A stretch of 21,811 bases of DNA from positions 486-22,296 of the forward strand of contig DAFD01000070.1 of NCBI GenBank assembly GCA_002497895.1, given 5' to 3'. The notes under the pieces were generated by a model. It made no database searches. It was not told where the DNA came from and saw only the letters and a program-made list of their open reading frames with translations. This document shows positions 14,914 through 21,811 of the stretch, piece after piece (within the stretch, counting starts at the first letter, position 1; each line of letters starts with the position of its first letter). The position numbers and the translations under genes were made by a program. The stretch comes from Euryarchaeota archaeon UBA175 (lineage in GTDB: Archaea; Thermoplasmatota; Poseidoniia; Poseidoniales; Thalassarchaeaceae).

Positions 14914-15747
14914 TCAGTTTTCGTCGTTCATGAGAGTGCCTTTCTCTAGTGCCATGATCTCGGCGCAGACGGCGATTGCAATTTCTTCAGGACTCTCTGC
15001 GCCGATGTCGATGCCGATTGGACAGCGAACAGAATCGATTGCTGTTTGGGTGATTCCGGCATCGATTAGAGCTTGACTGAAAGCCTTCCATTTCGAGCGC
15101 GAACCAATCGCTCCGATACGCGGTCGTAACTCTTCTCCACGGGCTCGAAGCATCCCGATTAGCAGGTCTTGGTCGACCGCCCAATCGTGGCCGAGCAGAA
15201 GAATATCTGAGAAGCGCAGAAAACCTTCATCTGCGAGGCTTGCTACAAAGCCGTCCACGTCTCCATCATGGTTCTCGACGGCGTTCGGATATAGGTCGCC
15301 TGCAGCATATTCCGAGCGAATGTCGTAGACGCTGTGAGACCATCCGAGATTATCGCAGGCGGCAGCTATCGCTTGCCCACAATGTCCACCGCCAGCAATC
15401 AGTATGTGTGGCATTGGTTCAAGCACCTCCAGAGAGACGGTCACGCGACCGCCGCAAAGGCTGTTGAGAGCGGTTACTTCTTGGCCCTTCGCATCTCTAT
15501 GTAGCACGTATGTTTCGATTCGACTTGCATTCGATCCATTGACAAGCATTTGGTTGAGATGATTCTCCACCTTGAGTTCTAAACCCGCACCACCGACAGT
15601 GCCGTGCCTTCTACCGCGATTGGTCACAGCCATGCGCGCTCCTGGCTTGCCCGGAACACTACCACTTGCTTCGACGACAGAGGCGAGCGCAACCCGATCA
15701 CCGCATCCGAGCCTCTCGAGGACCCAAGCGAGCGTGGCGCTGGTCAT
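14914..15747 (-). CDS. xdhC: XdhC/CoxI-family molybdenum hydroxylase maturation factor
   Basis: XdhC proteins bind the finished Mo cofactor and assist its sulfuration and insertion into xanthine dehydrogenase-type enzymes. The N-terminal CoxI domain shows GSVPGKPGARM (about 29-39) and GTVGGAGLELKVENHL. A conserved LCGG (Cys98) follows, and the C-terminal Rossmann domain has ILIAGGGHCGQAI (about 115-127). The start is uncertain: ATG 15747 gives 277 residues and a normal family N-terminus (LAWVLERLGCGDRVALASVV). The frame stays open upstream, with ATG 15792 and TTG 15828 possible. It is cytoplasmic. It leads into the subtilase lipoprotein and lies about 2 kb upstream of the Mo hydroxylase operon it most likely serves. 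The divergent gene is the metal transporter. Confidence 0.9.
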   Translation of the reverse strand: MTSATLAWVLERLGCGDRVALASVVEASGSVPGKPGARMAVTNRGRRHGTVGGAGLELKVENHLNQMLVNGSNASRIETYVLHRDAKGQEVTALNSLCGGRVTVSLEVLEPMPHILIAGGGHCGQAIAAACDNLGWSHSVYDIRSEYAAGDLYPNAVENHDGDVDGFVASLADEGFLRFSDILLLGHDWAVDQDLLIGMLRARGEELRPRIGAIGSRSKWKAFSQALIDAGITQTAIDSVRCPIGIDIGAESPEEIAIAVCAEIMALEKGTLMNDEN

Positions 15748-15830
15748 AGAGCGCGATACGCATGTCCGTTTTGGAGTTGTGTCCGATATCATTGCGATAA
15801 TAGCGACGCCTTTCTCCTCACTAGTCAAGA

Positions 15831-15846
15831 GTTAGCCTCGGCTAAC
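15831..15846. promoter_or_regulatory. Perfect palindrome at the transporter promoter, candidate metal-repressor operator
   Basis: The sequence GTTAGCC-TC-GGCTAAC is a perfect 7-base inverted repeat with a 2-base centre, lying directly upstream of a TATA-like element where a repressor would block TFB/TBP binding. The GTTAG/CTAAC half-sites recall DtxR/IdeR-type operators, although the spacing between half-sites is wider than in that consensus. It is inferred to be a metal-responsive operator. Confidence 0.45.
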
Positions 15847-15854
15847 TTTGATAT
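15847..15854 (+). promoter_or_regulatory. TATA-like box of the metal transporter gene
   Basis: TTTGATAT lies 25-32 bases before the GTG start at 15879, the position expected for a leaderless transcript. Read on the other strand, ATATCAAA could also serve leftward transcription of xdhC from the TTG or ATG candidates, so the element may be bidirectional. Confidence 0.5.
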
Positions 15855-15868
15855 GGTTGATACCAACC
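15855..15868. promoter_or_regulatory. Second inverted repeat between TATA box and start codon
   Basis: GGTTG-ATAC-CAACC is a 5-base perfect inverted repeat immediately downstream of the TATA-like box and ending 10 bases before the transporter start. It could be a second operator half of the same control region. It is short enough to arise by chance. Confidence 0.3.
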
Positions 15869-15878
15869 GAGGCGCTCC

Positions 15879-17147
15879 GTGGCGTTCAACATCACCGTTG
15901 GTGAGGCGCTCGAAATTCTCGTCATTTCGATGCGAGACGCCTTTCTTGCAGTCACAGTTTTCGTAGCTGCGATGGTGCTTTTGTTCAGTTGGTTGCAATA
16001 CATTACTGCGGGCCGTTTTGTTGAATGGATTCGCGACAATAAGCGCTGGCAACCGACCCTCGGTGCCTTCATGGGTCTGACTCCCGGTTGCGGTGGTGCA
16101 ATCATCATCATGCCAATGTATACTCGTGGCTACGTCACTTATGGCACCGTGATCGCCACACTCATCGCCACTCTTGGCGATGCTGCTTTCGTTCTAATCG
16201 GCGCGGTCTTCCAAAATCCAGAATTTCTCGCGCCGGTCTTAATCGTCCACGCGACCTCATTCTTCGTAGGAGTCGCGTGGGGGTACGGGGCTGATGCAAT
16301 CGGTGTCACTCCCTCTCGTCCACTGGGCCGATTCGGCCCAACCTTTGGCTCGAAGGAATCGCTGGGGGAAGAGGCCGCCAAGCAGTTGGAAGACGATGTT
16401 GGTTTAGATTTGCAAAGCAAGGATTCGGTGCTCGATGATCTTCCTAGAGAAGTACCAGATGGCTTGGGTTACCAGATTATTCACCAAGGTTATCGAGTTT
16501 GGTGGGCAGTCACAGCAGTTGGTTTAGTTCTCGCGATTATGCTACTCTTTTGGTATGCTCAAGACGCCGAATACGCGCCCGAACTCGCATGGGATCCGAT
16601 GACTCGAGATGGTCTAATCACATGGGTGGGGTTGATTGGAACATCGCTTTCGATTATTCTCTATCTTTCATCGAAAAATTTCTTTTCTGATGATACAGAA
16701 GCGACGATTGGAGACAAGTTGCATTCGTTGGATGAAACCCTCGTTCACGCTGCTTCGGAAACCGCCTTCGTCACATTCTGGGTTCTCATCGCTTACCTTG
16801 CCTTCGCTTTCGGAATGATTGCTTTCGGTATGGATGATGGTGACTTCGCCGAGCATGGTGCTGGTGTCGGGGCGGTTTTCGTCGCAGCCGGTATTGGTCT
16901 GATCCCCGGTTGCGGACCTCAGATTATCGCCATCACCGCATATGTCGAGGGCATCATATCCTTCCCTGCACTGGTTGCTAATGCAATATCACAGGACGGC
17001 GATGCTCTGTTCCCACTTCTGGTCAGGCACAAGACCGCCTCGATTTGGGCAACAATTCACACTACACTACCTGCTCTTCTCATCGGTCTTGCTTTCCTCT
17101 GGGCAATGGGGGAATATCCCGAAATCGAGAGACTTCTCCAGCCCTGA
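15879..17147 (+). CDS. Putative manganese/heavy-metal transporter (10-TM ArsP_2-like, MntX-type)
   Basis: The 422-residue membrane protein has about ten transmembrane segments and an internal duplication: GLTPGCGGAIIIMPMY (66-81) with ATLGDAAFVL (97-106) mirrors GLIPGCGPQIIAITAY (340-355) with ISQDGDALFPL (370-380). A charged, probably cytoplasmic loop (about 148-190) separates the halves. The twin PGCG and GDA motifs fit the family annotated as putative 10-TM heavy-metal exporter or putative manganese transporter. As I recall it includes MntX, proposed as a manganese transporter in marine bacteria. The GTG start follows a leaderless promoter with a palindrome. The convergent mocA gene lies 76 bases downstream. 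Metal and direction of transport cannot be decided from the sequence. Confidence 0.75.
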   Translation: MAFNITVGEALEILVISMRDAFLAVTVFVAAMVLLFSWLQYITAGRFVEWIRDNKRWQPTLGAFMGLTPGCGGAIIIMPMYTRGYVTYGTVIATLIATLGDAAFVLIGAVFQNPEFLAPVLIVHATSFFVGVAWGYGADAIGVTPSRPLGRFGPTFGSKESLGEEAAKQLEDDVGLDLQSKDSVLDDLPREVPDGLGYQIIHQGYRVWWAVTAVGLVLAIMLLFWYAQDAEYAPELAWDPMTRDGLITWVGLIGTSLSIILYLSSKNFFSDDTEATIGDKLHSLDETLVHAASETAFVTFWVLIAYLAFAFGMIAFGMDDGDFAEHGAGVGAVFVAAGIGLIPGCGPQIIAITAYVEGIISFPALVANAISQDGDALFPLLVRHKTASIWATIHTTLPALLIGLAFLWAMGEYPEIERLLQP

Positions 17148-17166
17148 TTTCCCTCGATTTTCGTTG

Positions 17167-17201
17167 TGTTGAACTCAATGACGATGTTTTGTAGTTCAAC
17201 A
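17167..17201. repeat. Inverted repeat between the convergent transporter and mocA genes
   Basis: A 9-base perfect stem, TGTTGAACT (17167-17175) and AGTTCAACA (17193-17201), encloses a 17-base loop that contains TTTT. It lies in the 76-base spacer between convergent 3' ends, a place where a two-way transcript end or 3' hairpin would fit. There is no T-run after the stem on either strand, so a terminator role is unproven. Confidence 0.4.
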
Positions 17202-17223
17202 TCGGTTGAGGCCTTTCAGCATC

Positions 17224-17784
17224 TTAGTAGATTCGGAGAAGTTCCTCAACATCTTCTTTGGTGTCGATATTGAGATGAAGATGAGGTGCATCTACCTCGA
17301 TACGCTGCGGTTCTATGAGGTCATGTAGCGGCGTGTCTGGTGCGGCTTTGAGAACTCGTTCACAATCCGACGCTGAGAGTGCGATTGGATGTCCACCGCG
17401 CCCACCATAGACTGGGCAAGCGGTGGTGCCAGCCTCGAGCATGGCTTCGATGGTTTCGCTACCGAATCCAGGGCGGTCGACAGGTGCGATGAGAACCGGT
17501 CCGCTTCCTATGGCTCTCAACCCACATTGGATACTGCCAGTGCGCCCCGCCTCAGGGTCGCGATTGAGAACGATTTTCGCTCCCAATTCCTTGAGAATAT
17601 GACCTATTGGTTGGACTAAGTTTTCCCGTGTTACGACGATTACTTCAAGCTGGTAAGAATGTAGTAGATTTGCCATGAATTCAACAAGTGTCAAGCCATT
17701 AGTCAACTGGACGAGGGCCTTGGGTTCACCCAAACGCTCGCTCGCTCCGGCGGCGAGGATGATTGCCTTGTCAATCGCCATCAT
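17224..17784 (-). CDS. mocA: MocA-like molybdenum cofactor nucleotidyltransferase
   Basis: The roughly 186-residue protein is a MobA/MocA-type NTP transferase. It shows the nucleotide-binding motif LAAGASERLGEPK (about 10-22), a metal-binding Asp103 in APVDRPG, and the MocA-typical GGRGGHPIALS (127-137) and NIDTKED near the end. MocA adds CMP to molybdopterin to form the cytosine dinucleotide cofactor used by xanthine oxidase-family enzymes, matching the Mo hydroxylase and XdhC in this window. A MobA-like (GMP) or unrelated sugar-nucleotide role is less likely because of the GHP motif and context. The start is ambiguous: tandem ATGs at 17784 and 17781, with in-frame starts to 17802. All overlap the 3' end of the upstream subtilase gene, so coupling is likely. 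Confidence 0.85.
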   Translation of the reverse strand: MMAIDKAIILAAGASERLGEPKALVQLTNGLTLVEFMANLLHSYQLEVIVVTRENLVQPIGHILKELGAKIVLNRDPEAGRTGSIQCGLRAIGSGPVLIAPVDRPGFGSETIEAMLEAGTTACPVYGGRGGHPIALSASDCERVLKAAPDTPLHDLIEPQRIEVDAPHLHLNIDTKEDVEELLRIY

Positions 17785-19777
17785 CAACTGCGTCATCGTC
17801 ACCGCTCATCATTGATTCGACGGCGGCATCCATCTCCTGATCATACTCTTCTTCATTGTCAAAGTAGCCCCTTTCACGCAGTTGAACTCCCGCGAAAGCG
17901 AGCACGCCCAGGAGCACGAGAACCAGTAATGCTAGTACACCGACAATCAGCCCCATCAGTGATCCAGCTCCACCACTCTCAGCCATCTTTTCTTCACCCA
18001 TCACATGGATCCCAACGGCTAGATTGGTTGAAGACTCGTCACCAGAGATGGCGCGAACCAGAACCACTTGGTCACCTTCGACAGTGTTGTTTGGAAGGAA
18101 ACGGAGCCGGTCCACTAACAGCCCGTGTGTAACCTCAAAAGTCTCGTCGCCAACAGAAAACTCAGCCAGATCCATCCAATTATCTCGCATATCCCAAGTG
18201 CGCCATTGTACTCGCTGAATTCCACCTTCCAAGTTGAATACAATCGAATCCCCTTGACCGATGTGCACTCGATTATCCATTCCATACTCGCTCTCAAGTG
18301 TCACATTCAGCGACATACTGAGTTCGTAGTGGTAATTCGCGGCCTCTTCGACTGAAGGTTGAGCGTTGACATGTCCGTGCCCGTATACGTTATTCTGACG
18401 ATTCTTAGGAATCAGGTCCTCAGCGCAGGGTTCGTTTGCAAACATGTAGTGGCACTGTCTGTAAGTAGAAGTCTCCTGCATAATGTTACGAATATCGAAT
18501 GGACTGAGATCTGGGTTCGCTTGGAACATCAAGACACCCACACCCGCTGCACCCGGAGTAGCCATACTAGTCCCTGACAGAGCGACGTAACCGTCCCCAG
18601 TATTCGCATCAGGAGCGTTTACACTGCTGCCTACAAATGCCAGATTTGGCTTAATCCGCCCTTCTTCAGTTGGTCCCTGACTGGAGTATACCGCAATTGC
18701 GGTATCCTTGTCCAATGCACCTACAGTAATCACGTCTTCAGCACTACCTGGTGTGCCGATAGTTGCACTTCCGGCGCTATTTCCTGCTGCTATGAAAAGA
18801 GCCACTCCTGATCTCATCATCTCATTTGCCATTCTATTGACAGATTCCTCTTCCGCGGAAGTCCACTCAATCGGGCCAGGGCCGCCAAGACTCATACTGG
18901 CAGCTCTGATATTGAACTCATGTCTCTTTTCGACGGTCCATTGCATGCCTGCCATAACTTGTGCAAAAGAGCCACTCCCACTCCCACTCAGAACTTTCAC
19001 GCCTACTAAATTGGCATGTGGCGCAACACCAACGTGTTGGAATGTAGGTGCCCCAGTTCCTGCGGTTATTCCAGCGCAATGAGTTCCATGCCCATTATCG
19101 TCATAGGGGAAAATTTCGCTTCCATTGGTCGCCCCCGGATTATTGATCGCGTCGTAGAATGCTATTACTTTCGTATCGTTTGTACTATTGTCATCATCCA
19201 AATCATCCAAACCAGAGTGATTTCCATCGATTCCAGTATCGATTATGGCCATGGTCACTCCAGCGCCAGTGTAGCCGGTGTCTTGCCAAACTAGGTCGAC
19301 TCCGTGAGCTGGGACGACATCTTCCATTTTGATTTCCAAAATCCCATCCAATTCGATGAAGACTACACCAGGCAACTCGAGCAGATTGTGTATGAGACTA
19401 AGCTCGACAGTTCCAGCAATGGAGTCAATCAACCAGTACCGGAACTGTGTCTGAAAGCCGACCTCCCATTCTAGCATGGCTTGGTCGGCCTCCGTCGGTG
19501 TATGGTCGAAATCAACGATTACGGAAATCCTTCCAGCATCATCGAGATACTCGTAGTGATTGTTCTGTGCGGCAATCCAAATCGCATCGTGAATGTAATC
19601 TCCATCGCGATCCATGCTGGTATCTTCCCACCACTCGCCAATTTGTTCAGCGTAAGTGTTGGAGATTTGCTGGGGGTTCGAGACTGCAGGGAGGGCCGCA
19701 GCAAGTGCTGGAACCAACATCATCCCGAGTATCGAGAATGCGATCAATCGGGTCCGAATAACGGCTGAATCTCCCAT
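17771..19777 (-). CDS. Subtilisin-like (S8) serine protease, C-terminally membrane-anchored
   Basis: The 668-residue protein has an N-terminal signal peptide (about 1-29), an I9-like propeptide region (about 83-160), and the S8 catalytic domain: Asp180 in AIIDTGIDG, His230 in DNGHGTHCAGIT, Asn343 in IAAGNSAGS and Ser404 in LSGTSMATPGAAG. A beta-rich domain (about 490-590) follows, then a Gly/Ser linker, a transmembrane helix (about 611-632) and an acidic tail with EEEYDQEMD and DDDAVDDGD, presumably cytoplasmic. This is a cell-surface protease with its active domain outside. The ATG at 19777 lacks a convincing Shine-Dalgarno site or TATA box at -26, so the start is moderately certain. Its 3' end overlaps the mocA-like gene. 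Confidence 0.92.
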   Translation of the reverse strand: MGDSAVIRTRLIAFSILGMMLVPALAAALPAVSNPQQISNTYAEQIGEWWEDTSMDRDGDYIHDAIWIAAQNNHYEYLDDAGRISVIVDFDHTPTEADQAMLEWEVGFQTQFRYWLIDSIAGTVELSLIHNLLELPGVVFIELDGILEIKMEDVVPAHGVDLVWQDTGYTGAGVTMAIIDTGIDGNHSGLDDLDDDNSTNDTKVIAFYDAINNPGATNGSEIFPYDDNGHGTHCAGITAGTGAPTFQHVGVAPHANLVGVKVLSGSGSGSFAQVMAGMQWTVEKRHEFNIRAASMSLGGPGPIEWTSAEEESVNRMANEMMRSGVALFIAAGNSAGSATIGTPGSAEDVITVGALDKDTAIAVYSSQGPTEEGRIKPNLAFVGSSVNAPDANTGDGYVALSGTSMATPGAAGVGVLMFQANPDLSPFDIRNIMQETSTYRQCHYMFANEPCAEDLIPKNRQNNVYGHGHVNAQPSVEEAANYHYELSMSLNVTLESEYGMDNRVHIGQGDSIVFNLEGGIQRVQWRTWDMRDNWMDLAEFSVGDETFEVTHGLLVDRLRFLPNNTVEGDQVVLVRAISGDESSTNLAVGIHVMGEEKMAESGGAGSLMGLIVGVLALLVLVLLGVLAFAGVQLRERGYFDNEEEYDQEMDAAVESMMSGDDDAVDDGD

Positions 19778-19835
19778 GGATATCTAACCCGGGGTCTCGC
19801 GACTCCGATTTCAAGGGCACGGTCTTGTGAGCAGG

Positions 19836-19850
19836 CAGCCCTTTGGGCTG
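19836..19850 (-). terminator. Short hairpin just after the acyl-CoA dehydrogenase stop
   Basis: CAGCCC-TTT-GGGCTG forms a perfect 6-base stem with a 3-base loop, one base beyond the stop codon. No U-run follows on the minus strand, so it may stabilise the 3' end rather than terminate transcription. Confidence 0.3.
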
Positions 19851-19851
19851 T

Positions 19852-21000
19852 TCAGAGGCTGCGAGTCATCTCACGGCCGATGATCATACGCTGCACCTGG
19901 CTGCTTCCTTCGTAGATTTGCAGAACCTTTGCTGCGCGCATAAGTCGTGCCACTGGGTATTCTTCTGAGTAACCATAGCCTCCGAAAACTTGCACCGCAT
20001 CGGTTGTTATCTCCATACAAGAATCAGCTGCGAAGCGCTTTGCGTGAGCGGCACTTTCGGTATTTTTGATTCCATTATCTGCTTCCCATGCGGTGCGCCA
20101 AGTTAGCATTCTACTGGCTTCGATTTTGGTCTTCATGTCAGCGAGCATGAACTGAATTGCTTGATGCTCGTGTAATTTCTTTCCGAAGGTCTTGCGTTCG
20201 TCAGCGTATTGTAGGGCATATTCGAATGCTGCTCTGGAACATCCAACTGCTTGAGCAGCGACGTTAGGACGAGATAGGTCGAAGGCCTTCATGGCGTTAA
20301 ACCAGCCTTTTCCTTCGACGCCTCCGACAAGGTTCTCGACAGGTACATGGACGTCTTCGAAGATTACTGCTCGAGTGTCTGATGCTCTTTGCCCCATGTT
20401 GTTTTCTTTCTTTCCTAGAGATACTCCATCCCAAGAACTCTCAACAATGAATGCGCTCATCCCTTTGTATCCTGCAGATCTGTCAGTGTATGCTAGGACG
20501 AAGAACCAGTCGGCTTGCCCTGCGCCTGTAATCCACATTTTCTGACCGTTCAGAATGTAGTGATCGCCATCCCGTACTGCTGTGGTTTGGATGCCTGCGA
20601 CATCACTTCCTGCACCCGGTTCGGTTACACAATAGGAAGCAATCTTTGGATCTTTTACCAATCGACCGAGATACTCCACTTTCTGCTCTTCTGTGCCTCC
20701 AGTAATGATGGGGCCAACTGTCAAACCATTGGAATATGCTGCTGTGCTAAAACCGGGATCTCCCCAAGAGAATTCCTCAGAGACCAATACTTCGTCGAGA
20801 ATCCCCATACCCATGCCTCCGTATTCAGCAGGAATGTGAAGATTGGTCAGGCCAAGTGAATGGGCCTCAGTAATCGCTTCAATTGGGAACTCGGAATTAG
20901 TATCCCAGTGTTCAGCATGAGGTCTGACGGAATCCCTTGCGAACTCATGGGCGAGTTCGCGCAACATCTCCTGTTCCTCGGACAATGCGAAGTCTGCCAT
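19852..21000 (-). CDS. Acyl-CoA dehydrogenase
   Basis: The 382-residue flavoenzyme introduces the alpha-beta double bond into acyl-CoA esters. Family features run in order: the N-terminal helical domain, YCVTEPGAGSDVAGIQT (about 123-139) and NGQKMWITGAGQADW (141-155) of the FAD-binding beta-domain, then RKTFGKKLHEHQAIQF (about 259-274) and QVFGGYGYSEEYPVARL (about 337-353). The catalytic base Glu364 lies in IYEGSSQVQRMIIGRE, the position used in short- and medium-chain enzymes rather than the isovaleryl type. Length is typical. Chain length or branched substrate cannot be assigned. Electrons would normally go to an electron-transfer flavoprotein, not encoded here. It stands alone, 74 bases upstream of the subtilase gene on the same strand. 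The 118-base spacer at 21001-21118 holds no other gene. Confidence 0.95.
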   Translation of the reverse strand: MADFALSEEQEMLRELAHEFARDSVRPHAEHWDTNSEFPIEAITEAHSLGLTNLHIPAEYGGMGMGILDEVLVSEEFSWGDPGFSTAAYSNGLTVGPIITGGTEEQKVEYLGRLVKDPKIASYCVTEPGAGSDVAGIQTTAVRDGDHYILNGQKMWITGAGQADWFFVLAYTDRSAGYKGMSAFIVESSWDGVSLGKKENNMGQRASDTRAVIFEDVHVPVENLVGGVEGKGWFNAMKAFDLSRPNVAAQAVGCSRAAFEYALQYADERKTFGKKLHEHQAIQFMLADMKTKIEASRMLTWRTAWEADNGIKNTESAAHAKRFAADSCMEITTDAVQVFGGYGYSEEYPVARLMRAAKVLQIYEGSSQVQRMIIGREMTRSL

Positions 21001-21118
21001 GAACCCGCCAGCGGTCCTTCCGCCTTAGCCGTTCGCACCGCTTATTCGGTAGTGGATGCACAGTGAAGACACCTAGAGTGCGTCTGATTTAGGGGGTGGG
21101 AGTTCGTGAAGCCGATGT

Positions 21119-21811
21119 TCAACCGAAGTACAGGAATGACATGTACGATAGGTAACCAACAACCATTGTAGCCCCGACACGCCTACCGATTTCACGATCA
21201 TCAAGGAGCATCGCAGCAACCAATCCGGAAGTCAGGATAACCACCCAGATATCTCGTCCTGCGAATTCAGCAGCGATATCGATACCATCTCCAACTACCG
21301 AGGCGGTACCAAGGATTCCGAGGATGTTGATTACGTTCGAACCGAGGACATTACCGACGGCGACTCCTCCTTGATTCCGTAGCGCAGCAATCAGAGTTAC
21401 AGCCAATTCAGGCAGAGATGTACCAAGAGCGACCATAGACAAACCGATGACCGTGTCAGGGATGCCATATGCCTCCGCCAATCCAGTTGCTCCATCGAGC
21501 AAGAGCACCGCTCCTTGCCAGATCATCATCCCGCCAGCGATGGTTGCCGCGATGGCGAGAATCATGTTGTCAGGTAACCATGTATCCTCTTCTTCCTCAT
21601 CCTCACTCTTTCCTTTGGAATAAAGATAGGAATAGGCGTAGTAACTAACCAAAAGGAGCAGCATGATGATGCCGCCTTCATATGGGATTCGTCCTAGATA
21701 GACGAAGGCGGTCAACAGCACTGTCGCCACGATTACAGCCATTGCATCGCGGCGCAGTCCTGCGCCTGCATCACTACCTGAACCCAGCATGCAGGCGGTT
21801 CCAAGAACCAG
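21119..21811 (-). CDS. CaCA-family cation/Ca2+ exchanger, C-terminal part (truncated by window end)
   Basis: The frame is open to the window edge, where codons for LVLGTAC precede the first internal Met, so the 230 visible residues are only the C-terminal portion. They include several hydrophobic helices, an acidic cytoplasmic-looking loop (SKGKSEDEEEED), and the second alpha-repeat of the CaCA superfamily, VIGLSMVALGTSLPELAVTL with VAVGNVLGSNVINILGILG. In this family the two alpha-repeats form the ion-binding core that exchanges Na+ or H+ for Ca2+. The first repeat lies beyond the window. Ion specificity is undetermined. Confidence 0.93.
   Translation of the reverse strand: MVLGTACMLGSGSDAGAGLRRDAMAVIVATVLLTAFVYLGRIPYEGGIIMLLLLVSYYAYSYLYSKGKSEDEEEEDTWLPDNMILAIAATIAGGMMIWQGAVLLLDGATGLAEAYGIPDTVIGLSMVALGTSLPELAVTLIAALRNQGGVAVGNVLGSNVINILGILGTASVVGDGIDIAAEFAGRDIWVVILTSGLVAAMLLDDREIGRRVGATMVVGYLSYMSFLYFG

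Noticed and set aside
15884..17213. GTTCAACATC...GTTG...GAGGC appearing at both ends of the transporter gene, as a possible flanking direct repeat
   Set aside because: The first copy is coding sequence for the transporter N-terminus and the match is short and gapped, so there is no target-site duplication or mobile element evidence.
1..21811. CRISPR arrays, tRNA or rRNA genes, insertion sequences, prophage genes
   Set aside because: No regularly spaced repeats, cloverleaf-like sequence, transposase, integrase or terminal inverted repeats were seen; intergenic spaces are all short.

Overview
The window looks like genomic DNA from a Thermoplasmatota archaeon, most plausibly a marine Poseidoniia (Marine Group II) lineage. 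Evidence: an archaeal-type shikimate cassette (3-dehydroquinate synthase II and a GHMP-fold shikimate kinase), a bacterio-opsin-activator-type HTH_10 regulator, secreted subtilases with a lipobox or C-terminal membrane anchor, a MoxR/DUF58/DUF4350-like operon, and a mix of apparently leaderless promoters and strong Shine-Dalgarno sites (GGAGGTGA). The lineage is inferred from gene content only. Gene packing is tight: no gene-free stretch exceeds about 180 bases, and I saw no rRNA, tRNA, CRISPR array or insertion sequence.

Layout. 1-2425 (+): the 3' part of an aromatic amino-acid operon (3-dehydroquinate synthase II, shikimate kinase, chorismate synthase). 2435-7363 (-): a four-gene membrane operon (DUF4350-like membrane protein, MoxR ATPase, DUF58/VWA protein, six-helix membrane protein), convergent with the aro genes. 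7553-12849 (-): a molybdenum hydroxylase operon (2Fe-2S subunit, Mo subunit, FAD subunit) followed by a translationally coupled secreted protein with a C-terminal anchor. 12904-13551 (-): an HTH_10 regulator just upstream. 13661-15747 (-): xdhC and a subtilase lipoprotein. 15879-17147 (+): a predicted manganese or heavy-metal transporter with palindromes at its promoter. 17224-19777 (-): a membrane-anchored subtilase overlapping a mocA-like cytidylyltransferase gene. 19852-21000 (-): an acyl-CoA dehydrogenase. 21119 to the end (-): the C-terminal part of a CaCA-family cation exchanger, cut by the window edge.

How it fits together. Between about 7.5 and 17.8 kb the genes form a nearly self-contained molybdenum-hydroxylase island: three enzyme subunits, the XdhC maturation factor, a MocA-like enzyme expected to make the cytosine-dinucleotide form of the cofactor, and a candidate regulator. 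Its FAD subunit carries a cysteine-rich insert like the extra [4Fe-4S] domain of 4-hydroxybenzoyl-CoA reductase, so it is not an ordinary xanthine dehydrogenase. The Mo subunit has long unexplained extensions at both ends. Three extracytoplasmic proteins (a CARDB-like surface protein and two subtilases) are interleaved and closely coupled with these genes. This association is the least explained feature of the window.
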